Shown here piece after piece: positions 19,815-32,001 of a stretch of DNA of 64,000 nucleotides. Under the pieces are notes generated by a model. That model searched no databases. It saw nothing but the letters and a program-made list of their open reading frames with translations, and was not told where the DNA came from. The translations under genes were made by a program, and so were the position numbers. The stretch comes from Pseudomonas sp. IAC-BECa141 (lineage in GTDB: Bacteria > Pseudomonadota > Gammaproteobacteria > Pseudomonadales > Pseudomonadaceae): NCBI RefSeq assembly GCF_020544405.1, contig NZ_CP065410.1, positions 992,001 through 1,056,000 of the forward strand, read 5' to 3'. How positions within the stretch are numbered: the stretch's first letter is position 1; each line of letters begins with the position of its first letter.

Positions 19815-20627
19815 ATGAGTGCCGATAACGCCTACGCGGTCGAGCTGAAGGGAGTCTCCTTCAAGCGCGGTGCGCGGAGCATTTTCAATAACGTCGATAT
19901 CCGCATCCCGCGCGGCAAGGTCACCGGCATCATGGGACCTTCCGGGTGTGGCAAGACCACACTGTTGCGCCTGATGGGCGCCCAGTTGCGGCCATCCAAA
20001 GGCGAGGTCTGGGTCAACGGCCAGAACCTGCCGAAGCTGTCGCGCAGCGATCTGTTCGATGCGCGCAAACACATGGGCGTGCTGTTTCAGAGCGGTGCGC
20101 TGTTCACCGATCTTGATGTGTTCGAGAACGTCGCCTTTCCGCTGCGGGTTCATACCGATCTGCCGGACGAGATGATTCGCGACATCGTGCTGCTCAAGTT
20201 GCAGGCCGTGGGCCTGCGCGGTGCGATCGAGCTGATGCCTGATGAGCTGTCTGGCGGCATGAAACGTCGTGTCGCCCTGGCCCGGGCCATTGCCCTCGAT
20301 CCGCAGATCCTGATGTACGACGAACCGTTCGTCGGCCAGGACCCGATCGCCATGGGTGTTCTGGTTCGCCTGATCCGGCTGCTCAATGATGCCCTGGGAA
20401 TCACCAGTATCGTGGTGTCGCACGATCTCGCCGAAACCGCGAGCATTGCCGACTACATCTATGTGGTCGGTGATGGCCAGGTATTGGGGCAGGGCACGCC
20501 GGATGAACTGATGAGCTCGGACGATCCGCGTATCCGCCAGTTCATGACCGGTGAACCCGACGGCCCGGTGCCGTATCACTTTCCAGCGCCGGATTACCGC
20601 GCAGATCTTCTGGGGAAGCGCCGCTGA
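19815..20627 (+). CDS. mlaF: Phospholipid ABC transporter ATPase MlaF
   Basis: A 270-residue ABC ATPase with Walker [10 protein letters not shown] (about residues 42-50), signature [15 protein letters not shown] and Walker [14 protein letters not shown]. MlaF drives the MlaFEDB complex, which moves phospholipids between the outer and inner membranes to keep outer-leaflet asymmetry. It is the first gene of the mlaFEDCB operon; its TGA overlaps the mlaE ATG (TGATG). Confidence 0.96.
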   Translation: MSADNAYAVELKGVSFKRGARSIFNNVDIRIPRGKVTGIMGPSGCGKTTLLRLMGAQLRPSKGEVWVNGQNLPKLSRSDLFDARKHMGVLFQSGALFTDLDVFENVAFPLRVHTDLPDEMIRDIVLLKLQAVGLRGAIELMPDELSGGMKRRVALARAIALDPQILMYDEPFVGQDPIAMGVLVRLIRLLNDALGITSIVVSHDLAETASIADYIYVVGDGQVLGQGTPDELMSSDDPRIRQFMTGEPDGPVPYHFPAPDYRADLLGKRR

Positions 20628-21424
20628 TGCGCAGAATTACTTTAATGGAGCGTGTGCGTCGTTTCGGCCTCGCCGGCATCGACAGCGTCGCAGTGTTCGG
20701 GCGTTCGACCCTGTTCCTGTTTCATGCCTTGCTCGGGCGGGGCGGCATCGGCGGCGGTTTTGGTCTGCTGGTCAAGCAGTTGCATTCCGTCGGCGTGATG
20801 TCGCTGGTGATCATCGTGGTGTCCGGGATCTTCATCGGCATGGTGCTGGCGCTGCAGGGCTTCAACATCCTGTCGAGCTATGGCTCGGAGCAGGCTGTCG
20901 GGCAGATGGTGGCGCTGACCCTGCTGCGTGAGTTGGGGCCGGTGGTGACCGCCCTGTTGTTCGCCGGTCGTGCCGGTTCGGCGCTGACGGCGGAAATCGG
21001 CAACATGAAGTCCACCGAGCAGCTGTCCAGCCTGGAAATGATCGGGGTCGACCCGCTCAAGTACATCATCGCCCCGCGTCTGTGGGCCGGCTTCATTTCC
21101 CTGCCGGTGCTGGCGATGATTTTCAGCGTGGTCGGTATCTGGGGCGGTTCGTGGGTCGCCGTCGACTGGCTGGGCGTCTACGAAGGTTCCTACTGGTCGA
21201 ACATGCAGAACAGCGTGAGCTTCGGTGACGATGTGCTCAACGGCATCATCAAAAGTGCAGTATTCGCTTTTGTCGTCACCTGGATCGCCGTATTTCAAGG
21301 CTATGACTGCGAACCCACTTCCGAGGGAATCAGCCGTGCCACCACCAAGACCGTGGTTTACGCCTCGCTGGCAGTACTCGGCCTGGACTTTATTCTGACC
21401 GCTTTGATGTTTGGAGATTTCTGA
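20627..21424 (+). CDS. mlaE: Phospholipid ABC transporter permease MlaE
   Basis: A 265-residue integral membrane permease with five to six hydrophobic segments. The conserved MlaE cytoplasmic loop [20 protein letters not shown] is present (about residues 100-122), as is [22 protein letters not shown]. It forms the membrane core of the Mla transporter with MlaF and MlaD. Start and stop codons overlap mlaF and mlaD respectively, showing tight coupling. Confidence 0.96.
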   Translation: MRRITLMERVRRFGLAGIDSVAVFGRSTLFLFHALLGRGGIGGGFGLLVKQLHSVGVMSLVIIVVSGIFIGMVLALQGFNILSSYGSEQAVGQMVALTLLRELGPVVTALLFAGRAGSALTAEIGNMKSTEQLSSLEMIGVDPLKYIIAPRLWAGFISLPVLAMIFSVVGIWGGSWVAVDWLGVYEGSYWSNMQNSVSFGDDVLNGIIKSAVFAFVVTWIAVFQGYDCEPTSEGISRATTKTVVYASLAVLGLDFILTALMFGDF

Positions 21425-21891
21425 TGCAAAACCGCACCCTGGAAATCGGTGTCGGCCTGTTCCTGCTGGCAGGGATCCTGGCTTTGTTGCTGCTCGCTTT
21501 GCGGGTCAGTGGCCTTTCTCCGACTTCGACCACCGATACTTACAAGCTTTACGCGTATTTCGACAATATCGCCGGTTTGACGGTCAGAGCCAAAGTGACC
21601 ATGGCGGGTGTGACGATCGGCAAGGTCACCGCGATCGATCTGGACCGCGACAGCTTCACCGGTCGGGTGACCCTGCAAGTGGATAAAAGCGTCGACAACC
21701 TGCCGACCGACTCCACAGCATCTATCCTGACTGCGGGTCTGCTGGGCGAGAAATACATCGGTATCAGCGTGGGCGGGGAAGACACCCTGCTCAAGGATGG
21801 TGGAACCATCCACGACACGCAGTCGTCTCTGGTACTGGAAGACCTGATCGGTAAATTCCTGCTCAATACCGTTAGCAAAGACGCCAAATGA
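21424..21891 (+). CDS. mlaD: Phospholipid-binding MCE protein MlaD
   Basis: A 155-residue protein with one N-terminal transmembrane helix (about residues 8-28) and a single MCE domain (YAYFDNIAGLTVRAKVTMAGV, TAGLLGEKYIGIS). MlaD forms a hexameric ring on MlaE in the periplasm, through which lipid passes to MlaC. The length is normal for single-domain MlaD. Confidence 0.95.
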   Translation: MQNRTLEIGVGLFLLAGILALLLLALRVSGLSPTSTTDTYKLYAYFDNIAGLTVRAKVTMAGVTIGKVTAIDLDRDSFTGRVTLQVDKSVDNLPTDSTASILTAGLLGEKYIGISVGGEDTLLKDGGTIHDTQSSLVLEDLIGKFLLNTVSKDAK

Positions 21892-21902
21892 GGAGCTTTT
21901 GA

Positions 21903-22553
21903 ATGATCTCTACCTTGCGACGTGGCCTGTTGGTGTTGCTTGCGGCGCTGCCGCTGGTGGCTAACGCCGTGGCGGTACAGTCGGCGCACGATCTGGTTCA
22001 GGACACTACAAACCGGATGCTCGCCGATCTGTCGGCCAATAAAGAGAAGTACAAGCAGGATCCACAGGATTTCTACACGGCGCTGAACACCATCGTCGGC
22101 CCTGTGGTAGATGCCGAAGGCATTTCCAAGAGCATCATGACGGTCAAGTATTCGCGCAAGGCAACCCCGGCGCAGATGAAGACCTTCGAGGAAAACTTCA
22201 AGCGCGGCCTGTTCCAGTTCTACGGCAATGCGCTGCTCGAGTACAACAATCAGGGCATTACCGTTGATGCGCCCAAGGACGAGTCTGGCGACCGCACCAG
22301 CGTCGGCATGACCGTCAAGGGCAACAACGGCGCGATCTATCCGGTGTCGTACACCCTGGAGAAGATCAACGGCGAGTGGAAACTGCGCAACGTCATCATC
22401 AACGGCATCAACATCGGCAAGCTGTTCCGTGACCAGTTCGCCGACGCGATGCAGCGCAATGGCAACGACCTGGACAAGACCATCAACGGCTGGGCCGGGG
22501 AAGTCGCCAAGGCCAAGCAGTCGGCCGAGCAGAACGAGAAGCCTGCCCAATGA
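21903..22553 (+). CDS. mlaC: Periplasmic phospholipid shuttle MlaC
   Basis: A 216-residue secreted protein with a signal peptide (about residues 1-22). The MlaC/Tol-Ttg2 fold is recognised from YSRKATPAQMKTFEENFKRGL and WKLRNVIINGINIGKLFRDQF. It ferries phospholipid between MlaA in the outer membrane and MlaD. The last bases overlap the mlaB start by 4 (ATGA). Confidence 0.95.
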   Translation: MISTLRRGLLVLLAALPLVANAVAVQSAHDLVQDTTNRMLADLSANKEKYKQDPQDFYTALNTIVGPVVDAEGISKSIMTVKYSRKATPAQMKTFEENFKRGLFQFYGNALLEYNNQGITVDAPKDESGDRTSVGMTVKGNNGAIYPVSYTLEKINGEWKLRNVIINGINIGKLFRDQFADAMQRNGNDLDKTINGWAGEVAKAKQSAEQNEKPAQ

Positions 22554-22855
22554 CCGAGTCGGCCATTCGTCTGGATGAAGCCAGTGAGCTGCAGCTCAGT
22601 GGCGTGCTGGATTACCGCACCGCGCCCGATCTGCGCGAGCAGGGCCGGGCGCTGATCAAGTCGTGCAATGCCCCGGCATTGGTGATCGATTGCTCGGCGG
22701 TGGAGAAGTCCAGCAGCGTCGGTCTGTCGCTGCTGCTGTGCTTCATTCGCGATGCGAAGGCCGCCGGCAAGGCGGTCAGTATTCGCGGGATGCCCGAAGA
22801 CATGCGCGAAATTGCCCAGGTCAGCGAGCTGACCGAGCTTTTGGCGCAACCCTGA
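22550..22855 (+). CDS. mlaB: STAS domain protein MlaB
   Basis: A 101-residue cytoplasmic STAS-domain protein, the accessory subunit that stabilises MlaF in the Mla transporter. The STAS core is seen in LVIDCSAVEKSSSVGLSLLLCFIRDA. It overlaps mlaC by 4 bases and is the last mla gene before a terminator-like structure at 22871-22926. Confidence 0.93.
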   Translation: MTESAIRLDEASELQLSGVLDYRTAPDLREQGRALIKSCNAPALVIDCSAVEKSSSVGLSLLLCFIRDAKAAGKAVSIRGMPEDMREIAQVSELTELLAQP

Positions 22856-22870
22856 ACCCGCATCAATAGA

Positions 22871-22926
22871 GAAGCCCCCCGTCAGAGTCCTGCGCAGCGG
22901 GGTTCGCAGGCGCGGGGCTTTTTTGT
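22871..22926 (+). terminator. Rho-independent terminator after mlaB
   Basis: An outer stem (AAGCCCC paired with GGGGCTT) encloses an inner stem (CCTGCG with CGCAGG) and is followed by six T residues. It separates the mla operon from ibaG. Confidence 0.85.
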
Positions 22927-22970
22927 ATGATGTCCGACCCGTGCGCACAGGGCGCCGATTGAGGTTGAGC

Positions 22971-23210
22971 ATGCAGGCCGTAGAAGTGAAGAGCTTCCTT
23001 GAAGGAAAGCTGCCAGGAACGCTGGTGGAAGTTGAAGGCGAAGGCTGCAACTTTCAGCTGAACGTGATTAGTGATGAACTGGCGGCGTTGAGCCCGGTCA
23101 AGCGTCAGCAAAGCATCTATGCCCATTTGAACCCTTGGATCGCCGATGGCAGCATCCACGCGGTCACTATGAAATTTTTCAGCAGCGCGGCCTGGGCCGA
23201 GCGCACCTGA
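22971..23210 (+). CDS. ibaG: BolA family iron metabolism protein IbaG
   Basis: A 79-residue BolA-like protein. The class II KH-like fold is recognised from KLPGTLVEVEGEGCNFQLNV and LNPWIADGSIHAVTMKFF, with the cysteine and histidine typical of BolA proteins that bind iron-sulfur clusters with monothiol glutaredoxins. GAGG nine bases upstream sets the start at 22971. It lies between mlaB and murA, as in many gamma-proteobacteria. Confidence 0.92.
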   Translation: MQAVEVKSFLEGKLPGTLVEVEGEGCNFQLNVISDELAALSPVKRQQSIYAHLNPWIADGSIHAVTMKFFSSAAWAERT

Positions 23211-23217
23211 GCCCTAG

Positions 23218-24498
<1,281 letters not shown>

Positions 24499-24625
24499 TC
24501 GCTGCATCTGGACACAGGGAAGTGTCCGTTGAATTCGTTTTGATCGGGGGTGGCAACGCCCTCGATGTATGTCCGGCGCCGATTGCGACCGGACATGAGT
24601 ACCTTGATAAGGACTGACGTTTCCC

Positions 24626-25261
24626 ATGTTGACCATCGCACTGTCCAAGGGCCGCATCCTTGACGACACCCTGCCGCTTCTCGCCGAAGCGGGCATCGTG
24701 CCGACCGAGAATCCGGACAAGAGCCGCAAGCTGATCATCCCCACGACCCAGGAAGACGTTCGCCTGTTGATCGTGCGGGCCACCGACGTGCCGACCTATG
24801 TCGAGCATGGCGCGGCCGACCTCGGCGTTGCCGGTAAAGACGTGCTGATGGAATACACCGGCCAGGGTCTGTACGAGCCGCTGGATCTGCAGATTGCCCG
24901 GTGCAAGCTGATGACCGCCGGCAAGGTCGGCGCCGTCGAGCCCAAGGGCCGCCTGCGCGTCGCCACCAAATTCGTCAATGTCGCCAAGCGCTACTACGCC
25001 GAGCAGGGCCGTCAGGTCGACATCATCAAGCTTTATGGCTCGATGGAGCTGGCACCGCTGATCGGCCTGGCCGACAAGATCATCGACGTGGTCGACACCG
25101 GCAACACCCTGCGCGCCAACGGCCTGGAGCCCCAGGAACTGATCGCCACGATCAGCTCGCGTCTGGTGGTCAATAAAGCTTCGATGAAAATGCAACACGC
25201 CCGAATCCAGGCGTTGATCGACACCCTGCGCAAGGCAGTGGAGTCTCGACACCGCGGCTGA
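24626..25261 (+). CDS. hisG: ATP phosphoribosyltransferase, short form
   Basis: A 211-residue catalytic subunit for the first step of histidine synthesis (ATP + PRPP to phosphoribosyl-ATP). The length shows the short form (HisGS), which lacks the C-terminal histidine-binding domain and needs HisZ for activity and feedback; hisZ is not in this window. Conserved segments include [15 protein letters not shown] and [20 protein letters not shown]. It is separated from hisD by 125 bases that contain a terminator-like hairpin. Confidence 0.97.
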   Translation: MLTIALSKGRILDDTLPLLAEAGIVPTENPDKSRKLIIPTTQEDVRLLIVRATDVPTYVEHGAADLGVAGKDVLMEYTGQGLYEPLDLQIARCKLMTAGKVGAVEPKGRLRVATKFVNVAKRYYAEQGRQVDIIKLYGSMELAPLIGLADKIIDVVDTGNTLRANGLEPQELIATISSRLVVNKASMKMQHARIQALIDTLRKAVESRHRG

Positions 25262-25313
25262 TGTACCTGCGCGACGTTAAGTCGCGCCCGTCTATCCGCC
25301 TCATAGCCAGAAT

Positions 25314-25363
25314 CTCAGGTGCCCAAGCGGATCGAATGGTAATTTCGGGCGCCTGAGTTTTTT
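25314..25363 (+). terminator. Terminator-like hairpin between hisG and hisD
   Basis: CTCAGGTGCCC (25314-25324) pairs with GGGCGCCTGAG (25347-25357), an 11-bp stem with one G-U wobble, followed at once by six T. A smaller hairpin, GCGCGAC/GTCGCGC (25269-25287), precedes it. The structure would end or attenuate transcription before hisD. Confidence 0.8.
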
Positions 25364-25386
25364 GCCATTCCTATGAGGCTCTCGCT

Positions 25387-26712
25387 ATGACCGCACCGAC
25401 TGCAATTCGCCGACTCAACGCTGCTGACCCGGATTTCGCGCATCATCTGGATCATCTGCTGAGCTGGGAAAGTGTGTCTGACGACTCGGTCAATCAGCGG
25501 GTGCTGGACATCATCAAGGCTGTGCGCGAGCGCGGTGACGCGGCGCTGGTCGAGTTCACCCAGAAATTCGATGGCCTGGAAGTCGCTTCGATGGCGGACC
25601 TGATCCTGCCGCGCGAGCGCCTGGAACTGGCCCTGACCCGCATCACTGTCCCGCAACGCGAAGCGCTGGAAAAAGCGGCGGCCCGCGTGCGCAGCTATCA
25701 CGAAAAACAGAAGCAGGATTCCTGGAGCTACACCGAAGCCGACGGCACGGTGCTGGGCCAGAAAGTCACGCCACTGGATCGCGCCGGTCTGTACGTGCCG
25801 GGCGGCAAGGCGTCGTATCCGTCATCGGTATTAATGAACGCGATTCCGGCCAAGGTTGCCGGCGTGGCCGAAGTGGTCATGGTGGTGCCGACCCCGCGCG
25901 GTGAAGTCAACGAACTGGTGCTGGCAGCAGCGTGCATTGCCGGTGTTGACCGGGTGTTCACCATCGGTGGCGCGCAAGCCGTTGCCGCGTTGGCCTATGG
26001 CACCGAAAGCGTGCCGCAGGTGGACAAGGTTGTCGGCCCGGGCAACATCTACGTCGCCACTGCCAAGCGTCACGTGTTCGGTCAGGTCGGCATCGACATG
26101 ATCGCCGGCCCGTCGGAAATCCTCGTGGTATGCGACGGCCAGACCGATCCGGACTGGATCGCCATGGACCTGTTTTCCCAGGCCGAGCACGATGAAGACG
26201 CCCAGGCAATCCTGGTCAGCCCGGACGCCGAATTCCTCGACAAGGTTGCCGCCAGCATCGACAAACTGCTGCCGACCATGGATCGCGCCACCATCATTGA
26301 AACCTCGATCAATGGCCGTGGCGCCCTGATTCACGTGCGCGACATGGCCCAGGCCATCGAAGTCGCCAACCGCATCGCCCCGGAACACCTTGAACTGTCG
26401 GTCGCCGACCCGCAGGCCTGGCTGCCGCAGATCCGCCACGCCGGCGCGATCTTCATGGGGCGTCACACCTCCGAAGCGCTGGGCGACTACTGCGCCGGTC
26501 CGAACCACGTGCTGCCGACCTCCGGCACTGCGCGTTTCTCCTCGCCGCTGGGCGTGTATGACTTCCAGAAACGTTCGTCGATCATCTTCTGCTCCGAGGC
26601 CGGTGCTTCGGAACTGGGCAAGACTGCATCGATCCTGGCCCGTGGCGAATCCTTGAGCGCCCACGCGCGCAGCGCCGAATACCGCATCAAAGACGACGTG
26701 AAGGGGAACTGA
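25387..26712 (+). CDS. hisD: Histidinol dehydrogenase
   Basis: A 441-residue zinc enzyme that oxidises histidinol to histidine in the last two steps of the pathway. Recognised by [21 protein letters not shown], the catalytic and metal region [13 protein letters not shown], and [21 protein letters not shown]. It follows the terminator-like hairpin and precedes hisC by 2 bases, so hisD and hisC are certainly co-translated. Confidence 0.98.
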   Translation: MTAPTAIRRLNAADPDFAHHLDHLLSWESVSDDSVNQRVLDIIKAVRERGDAALVEFTQKFDGLEVASMADLILPRERLELALTRITVPQREALEKAAARVRSYHEKQKQDSWSYTEADGTVLGQKVTPLDRAGLYVPGGKASYPSSVLMNAIPAKVAGVAEVVMVVPTPRGEVNELVLAAACIAGVDRVFTIGGAQAVAALAYGTESVPQVDKVVGPGNIYVATAKRHVFGQVGIDMIAGPSEILVVCDGQTDPDWIAMDLFSQAEHDEDAQAILVSPDAEFLDKVAASIDKLLPTMDRATIIETSINGRGALIHVRDMAQAIEVANRIAPEHLELSVADPQAWLPQIRHAGAIFMGRHTSEALGDYCAGPNHVLPTSGTARFSSPLGVYDFQKRSSIIFCSEAGASELGKTASILARGESLSAHARSAEYRIKDDVKGN

Positions 26713-26714
26713 AC

Positions 26715-27767
26715 ATGAGCAAATTCTGGAGCCCGTTCGTCAAGGATCTGGTGCCTTACGTGCCGGGCGAGCAGCCGAAGCTGACCCGTCTGGTCAAGCT
26801 CAACACCAACGAAAACCCGTACGGCCCGTCGCCAAAAGCCTTGGCGGCGATGCAGGCCGAACTCAACGACAACCTGCGTCTGTATCCGGATCCGAACAGC
26901 GACCGGCTGAAAAACGCTGTCGCCGAATACTACGGCGTGCAGAGCAATCAGGTGTTCCTCGGCAACGGTTCGGATGAAGTGCTGGCGCACATCTTTCACG
27001 GCCTGTTGCAACACGATCAGCCGATCCTGTTCCCGGACATCAGCTACAGCTTCTATCCGGTCTACTGCGGTCTCTACGGCATCACGTTCGACGCGGTGCC
27101 GCTGGATGCGCAGTTCCGGATCAACCCTGCCGACTACGCCAAACCGAACGGCGGGATCATCTTCCCCAACCCGAACGCGCCGACCGGTTGCCTGCTGGCG
27201 CTGGAAGCGGTCGAGCAGATCCTCAAGGCCAGCCCGGATTCAGTGGTGGTGGTCGACGAGGCCTACATCGACTTCGGCGGCGAAACCGCGATCAGTCTGG
27301 TCGAGCGTTATCCGAACCTGCTGGTCACCCAGACGCTGTCCAAATCCCGTTCGCTGGCGGGCCTGCGGGTCGGTCTGGCGGTCGGCCATCCGGATCTGAT
27401 CGAGGCGCTGGAACGGATCAAGAACAGCTTCAACTCCTACCCGATCGATCGCATGGCCAATGTCGGCGCGGCGGCAGCGTTCGAGGATCGCGAGTACTTC
27501 GACAAGACCTGCGCACTGGTCATAGAGAGTCGCGAGTGGGTGGTTGCGCAGTTGCAGGCCAAAGGTTTTGAAGTGCTGCCTTCAGCGGCCAACTTCATCT
27601 TCGCCCGGCATCCGCAACACGATGCGGCGGGGCTGGCGGCCAAACTGCGTGAGCAGGGCGTGATCGTGCGCCACTTCAAGCAGGAGCGGATTGCCCAGTT
27701 CCTGCGGATCTCGATCGGCACTCCGGAACAGAATCAGGCGTTGATCGACGGTCTGGGCGAACTCTGA
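26715..27767 (+). CDS. hisC: Histidinol-phosphate aminotransferase
   Basis: A 350-residue PLP-dependent class I/II aminotransferase. The PLP-binding lysine is in [16 protein letters not shown] (about residue 209), and [13 protein letters not shown] marks the substrate end. It converts imidazole-acetol phosphate to histidinol phosphate. A convergent terminator follows at 27773-27810. Confidence 0.96.
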   Translation: MSKFWSPFVKDLVPYVPGEQPKLTRLVKLNTNENPYGPSPKALAAMQAELNDNLRLYPDPNSDRLKNAVAEYYGVQSNQVFLGNGSDEVLAHIFHGLLQHDQPILFPDISYSFYPVYCGLYGITFDAVPLDAQFRINPADYAKPNGGIIFPNPNAPTGCLLALEAVEQILKASPDSVVVVDEAYIDFGGETAISLVERYPNLLVTQTLSKSRSLAGLRVGLAVGHPDLIEALERIKNSFNSYPIDRMANVGAAAAFEDREYFDKTCALVIESREWVVAQLQAKGFEVLPSAANFIFARHPQHDAAGLAAKLREQGVIVRHFKQERIAQFLRISIGTPEQNQALIDGLGEL

Positions 27768-27772
27768 AACGA

Positions 27773-27810
27773 CGCTGATCCCTGTGGGTTCAGTCCCGCA
27801 GGGATCAGCG
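27773..27810 (+). terminator. Terminator hairpin downstream of hisC
   Basis: A perfect 12-bp stem (CGCTGATCCCTG, 27773-27784, with its complement at 27799-27810) with a 14-base loop lies between the convergent hisC and DUF4198 genes. The T-tract is short (CTGGTTTATT), but the stem is strong and could serve both strands. Confidence 0.75.
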
Positions 27811-27815
27811 CTGGT

Positions 27816-28535
27816 TTATTCGTGATGCGGCTCGCCAAGGAACGTCAACGAACTGAACAACCCTCTGCTGCTCACCTCTGCACTGTCCTTCACCGGCACT
27901 TCCACCTGCGCCGCAATCACATTCAATCCCTCATTACGCACCAGCACCTGAGCGCGGCCGTCCTTGTCGGTTTCAGTGCTCAAGGTATTCGGCGCGCTGC
28001 GGTAGTCACCGATCAACTTCACGCCCGCGGCCGGTTTGCCATCCAGCAACACCCGCACCGGCAATGATTTCCCCGGGCCGACGGTCAGCGGATCGACCTC
28101 CGGCAGAATCAGCAATTTGATCTGATCCAGTTTGGGCAGCTTCGCTCCCGGCTGATAAATCGCCAGGCTGTACTTGAGGGTCTCGGTCGACTCAATGGCG
28201 CCCGGGACTTTACTGCGACCCTCGTTGATCCATTTTTTGTCAGCGGTTTTCGACCACATGCCATTGTTCAGGGCCACGGCCAACACAGCCGGCGGCTTCA
28301 ACGGTTGCAGGCGGGCATGATCCGCCAGGCGCTGCACGCTGACGGGAATCATCTTGCCGCTTGCGTCATAGGCCCACGCTCCGCTGACTTTCTGCGGTTT
28401 GAACGCATTGTCCTCGGCACCGTGGCCGTAGACGACTTCGATATTGCCGCGCCGTTGTTCGGTCCACAAACCATGGGCCGAGGCGTGAGTGGCGAAGAGC
28501 GCGGCGATGAACAGCAGGGATTTGCCGTATTGCAT
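27816..28535 (-). CDS. DUF4198 periplasmic protein, probable metal-uptake accessory
   Basis: A 239-residue protein with a signal peptide (about residues 1-20, ending THASA). The mature protein starts HGLWTEQRRG, placing a histidine at or near the N-terminus as in DUF4198/NikK-like periplasmic proteins that can bind nickel or cobalt; it ends with HHE. A C-terminal Ig-like segment (PLTVGPGKSLPVRVLLDGKPAAGVKL) is visible. It lies 12 bases after the TonB-dependent receptor, with its AAGGACG ribosome-binding site starting at the receptor stop codon. The metal role is inferred from family and context. Confidence 0.8.
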   Translation of the reverse strand: MQYGKSLLFIAALFATHASAHGLWTEQRRGNIEVVYGHGAEDNAFKPQKVSGAWAYDASGKMIPVSVQRLADHARLQPLKPPAVLAVALNNGMWSKTADKKWINEGRSKVPGAIESTETLKYSLAIYQPGAKLPKLDQIKLLILPEVDPLTVGPGKSLPVRVLLDGKPAAGVKLIGDYRSAPNTLSTETDKDGRAQVLVRNEGLNVIAAQVEVPVKDSAEVSSRGLFSSLTFLGEPHHE

Positions 28536-28547
28536 GGAGACGTCCTT

Positions 28548-30653
28548 TTACAGGTTGAGTGTCAGGCTGACCGTGAAATTGCGCGGCTCGCCGGGGTTGA
28601 CCCAGTAGTTGCTGTACGAGCGCTCGTAATACTTTTCGTCGAACAGGTTGTTCAGGTTCAGGCCGACGGTGATGTTGTCGCTGGCCTTGTAATGGGCCAG
28701 CAGGTCAACGGTGTGATAGGCCGGCAGCTCGAAATCGCTGCCGGATTCACCCGAGCGGTCACCGACATAGGTGAACGCCGCGCCGATATCCGAGCCGCGC
28801 AAGCGGCCGTCCTGAAACTCGTAGACACCCAGCAGGCTGCCGCTGCGTTTGGCCACTCCGAGGATGCGGCTACCGGCGGGGATCGCGGCATCTCCCTTGG
28901 TGACTTCAGCGTCGATCCAGGCGAAGGCGCCGATCACCCTCACGGCGTCGGTGACTTGCCCGGTGACTTGCAGATCGAAACCCCGGCTGCGGGCCTTGCC
29001 CATGGCGCGGCTGGTGTCGGTGCCCGGGTCGAGGGCGAGGACGTTTTCCTTGTCGATATGGAAGAAGGCGAGGGTGCTGCTTAACCGTTCGTCGAACAGC
29101 TCGTTCTTGATGCCGACTTCGTAACCCACACCTTCTTCCGGATCGAAGGATTTGCCAGCCGCATCGAGGCCGTTGTTCGGTTTGAATGAGGTCGAGGCGT
29201 TGGCGAACAGGCCGATGTCCGGTGTCAGTTGATAGAGCAGGCCGGCACGTTGAGTGAGCGCATCGTGGGTCTGGCGGCTGGTGGTGTTGCGGCTGTGGTC
29301 ATCGATGTTTTGCTCAAAGTGCTCCAATCGCGCCCCGATCATCCCACGCAGTTTTTCGCTGAAGACGATTTGATCCTGCAGGTTCAGCGCACGGCTTTCG
29401 ACGTGTTCGAAGAAGTCCGTGCCGGAGCGTGCACCGTTGGGTTTGGGCTGGCCGTATACCGGGTTATAGATATCGATGGCGTAAGGCCTGCCGGCGATGT
29501 TGGTGACGCGCTCGTTCTTGCGGAAGTTCTCGTACTCGCTGCCGATCAGCAGTTCATGCTGCCAGGTGCCAAGGTCGAACAGACCGCGCAGTTCCAACTG
29601 GGTGATGCTGTCGTGCCAGTTGGTATCGCGTTCGCGATAGCGGCGGTTGACTGAGTGGCCATCGGCATTCAAAGGACGGCTTTCAGAGGCGAATCCCCAG
29701 AGTTTGCCTTCCTTGTAGTGGCTGGCCAGGCGCAGTTTCCAGGCATCGTTGAGGTGGTGCTCAAGCGTGGCTTGCAGTCTGTTGTTGTGGTTGTCGATGT
29801 TGCCGTCGTTCGGTTCACCCAGGAATGTCGAACGCGAGACGCCGCTCCATTTATTGTTTGGCGCAACAATGCCGCGGTCGAAGGTCGAGCTATGACGTAC
29901 GAATTCGCTCTCCACCAGCAGGCTGGTGTCCGGGTTCAACTGCCAACTGAAAGAGGGGGCGACGAATACACGTTTACTGTCGACGTGGTCGCGAAAACTG
30001 TTGTTGTCCTCGACCGCGAGGTTGATCCGCGACAGCACATCTCCCTGATCATCCAGCGGCGTGTTGACGTCCAGCGCGGTGCGATAACGATCCCAACTGC
30101 CGGCACTGGTTTGCAGGGTAGTAAACGCTTCGGGCTGCGGTTTTTTGGTGACGATGTTTACCGTGCCACCCGGATCGCCTCGGCCGTACAGGCTGGCGGC
30201 TGGTCCTTTGAGCACTTCGATGCGCTCGATGTTGGCAGCGTCGGGTGTGCTCGGGTAGCCACGGTTGGCGCTGAAGCCGTCCTGGTAAAACTCGGAAGTA
30301 GTGAAGCCGCGCACACTGTATTCGTAAAGCGTCAGGCCGCCGAAGTTGTTTTGCTTCGACACGCCACCGGCGAATTCCAGCGCACGTTCGACGCTGGTAC
30401 TACCCAGATCCTTGAGTACGGTGGCGGGCACCACGCTGATGGCCTGTGGAATATCGCGGATTGCGGTGTCGGTTTTGGTGGCGCTGGACGAGCGCGTAGC
30501 GCGGTACCCTTTGACCGGACCGGTAGGGGATTCGTAATCGGAGGTGACGCTGATGGTATCGAGTTCAAGCGTTTGCGGTTCATCGGCAAACACGGGATCG
30601 CCAAGCAGGCCAAGGGTCAGGCCGAGCAGAGAAGCCTTTTTTCGAGACGACAT
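28548..30653 (-). CDS. TonB-dependent outer-membrane receptor (siderophore type)
   Basis: A 701-residue outer-membrane receptor with a signal peptide (about residues 1-23), a plug domain (TAIRDIPQAISVVPATVLKDLG, VLKGPAASLYGRGDPGGTVNIVTKKP) and a C-terminal beta-barrel ending VSLTLNL. The plug resembles FpvA/FoxA-type siderophore receptors, but there is no N-terminal signalling domain and no sigma/anti-sigma genes nearby. The substrate is unknown; the DUF4198 partner hints at a metal chelate. ATG 30653 is preferred over an in-frame TTG at 30668. A large inverted repeat covers the start region. Confidence 0.88.
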   Translation of the reverse strand: MSSRKKASLLGLTLGLLGDPVFADEPQTLELDTISVTSDYESPTGPVKGYRATRSSSATKTDTAIRDIPQAISVVPATVLKDLGSTSVERALEFAGGVSKQNNFGGLTLYEYSVRGFTTSEFYQDGFSANRGYPSTPDAANIERIEVLKGPAASLYGRGDPGGTVNIVTKKPQPEAFTTLQTSAGSWDRYRTALDVNTPLDDQGDVLSRINLAVEDNNSFRDHVDSKRVFVAPSFSWQLNPDTSLLVESEFVRHSSTFDRGIVAPNNKWSGVSRSTFLGEPNDGNIDNHNNRLQATLEHHLNDAWKLRLASHYKEGKLWGFASESRPLNADGHSVNRRYRERDTNWHDSITQLELRGLFDLGTWQHELLIGSEYENFRKNERVTNIAGRPYAIDIYNPVYGQPKPNGARSGTDFFEHVESRALNLQDQIVFSEKLRGMIGARLEHFEQNIDDHSRNTTSRQTHDALTQRAGLLYQLTPDIGLFANASTSFKPNNGLDAAGKSFDPEEGVGYEVGIKNELFDERLSSTLAFFHIDKENVLALDPGTDTSRAMGKARSRGFDLQVTGQVTDAVRVIGAFAWIDAEVTKGDAAIPAGSRILGVAKRSGSLLGVYEFQDGRLRGSDIGAAFTYVGDRSGESGSDFELPAYHTVDLLAHYKASDNITVGLNLNNLFDEKYYERSYSNYWVNPGEPRNFTVSLTLNL

Positions 30654-30694
30654 GTTATGTTGTTCCAATGTATTAATTGAAACAATATAACATG
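30651..30694 (-). promoter_or_regulatory. Large inverted repeat over the TonB-receptor start, candidate operator
   Basis: Arm 30651-30664 and arm 30681-30694 are inverted copies matching at 13 of 14 bases (core ATGTTAT), with a 16-base A/T-rich spacer. The left arm contains the receptor start codon. On the minus strand TATATT in the outer arm could be a -10 element, so a bound protein would block transcription. The half-site resembles halves of Zur boxes, but the arrangement is not a standard Zur or Fur site. Confidence 0.6.
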
Positions 30695-30740
30695 CCCGTT
30701 GAGAATGTCTGTTATTCGCGCCATTGGCGCGAACAAAGTC

Positions 30741-31898
<1,158 letters not shown>

Positions 31899-32001
31899 TA
31901 AGCACGTCCTGGAAAAGTTGCAGGCGGGGTCAGACCGCCCATAATGTCGCGCATTATACGAGGCCGCGCGCGCCTCTGAACGGGATTTTCAGGAGTCTTT
32001 C

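Noticed and set aside
28548..30653. Calling the TonB-dependent receptor a pyoverdine (FpvA-type) receptor
   Set aside because: It lacks the N-terminal signalling domain and has no sigma/anti-sigma or pyoverdine genes nearby. Plug similarity alone does not give the substrate.
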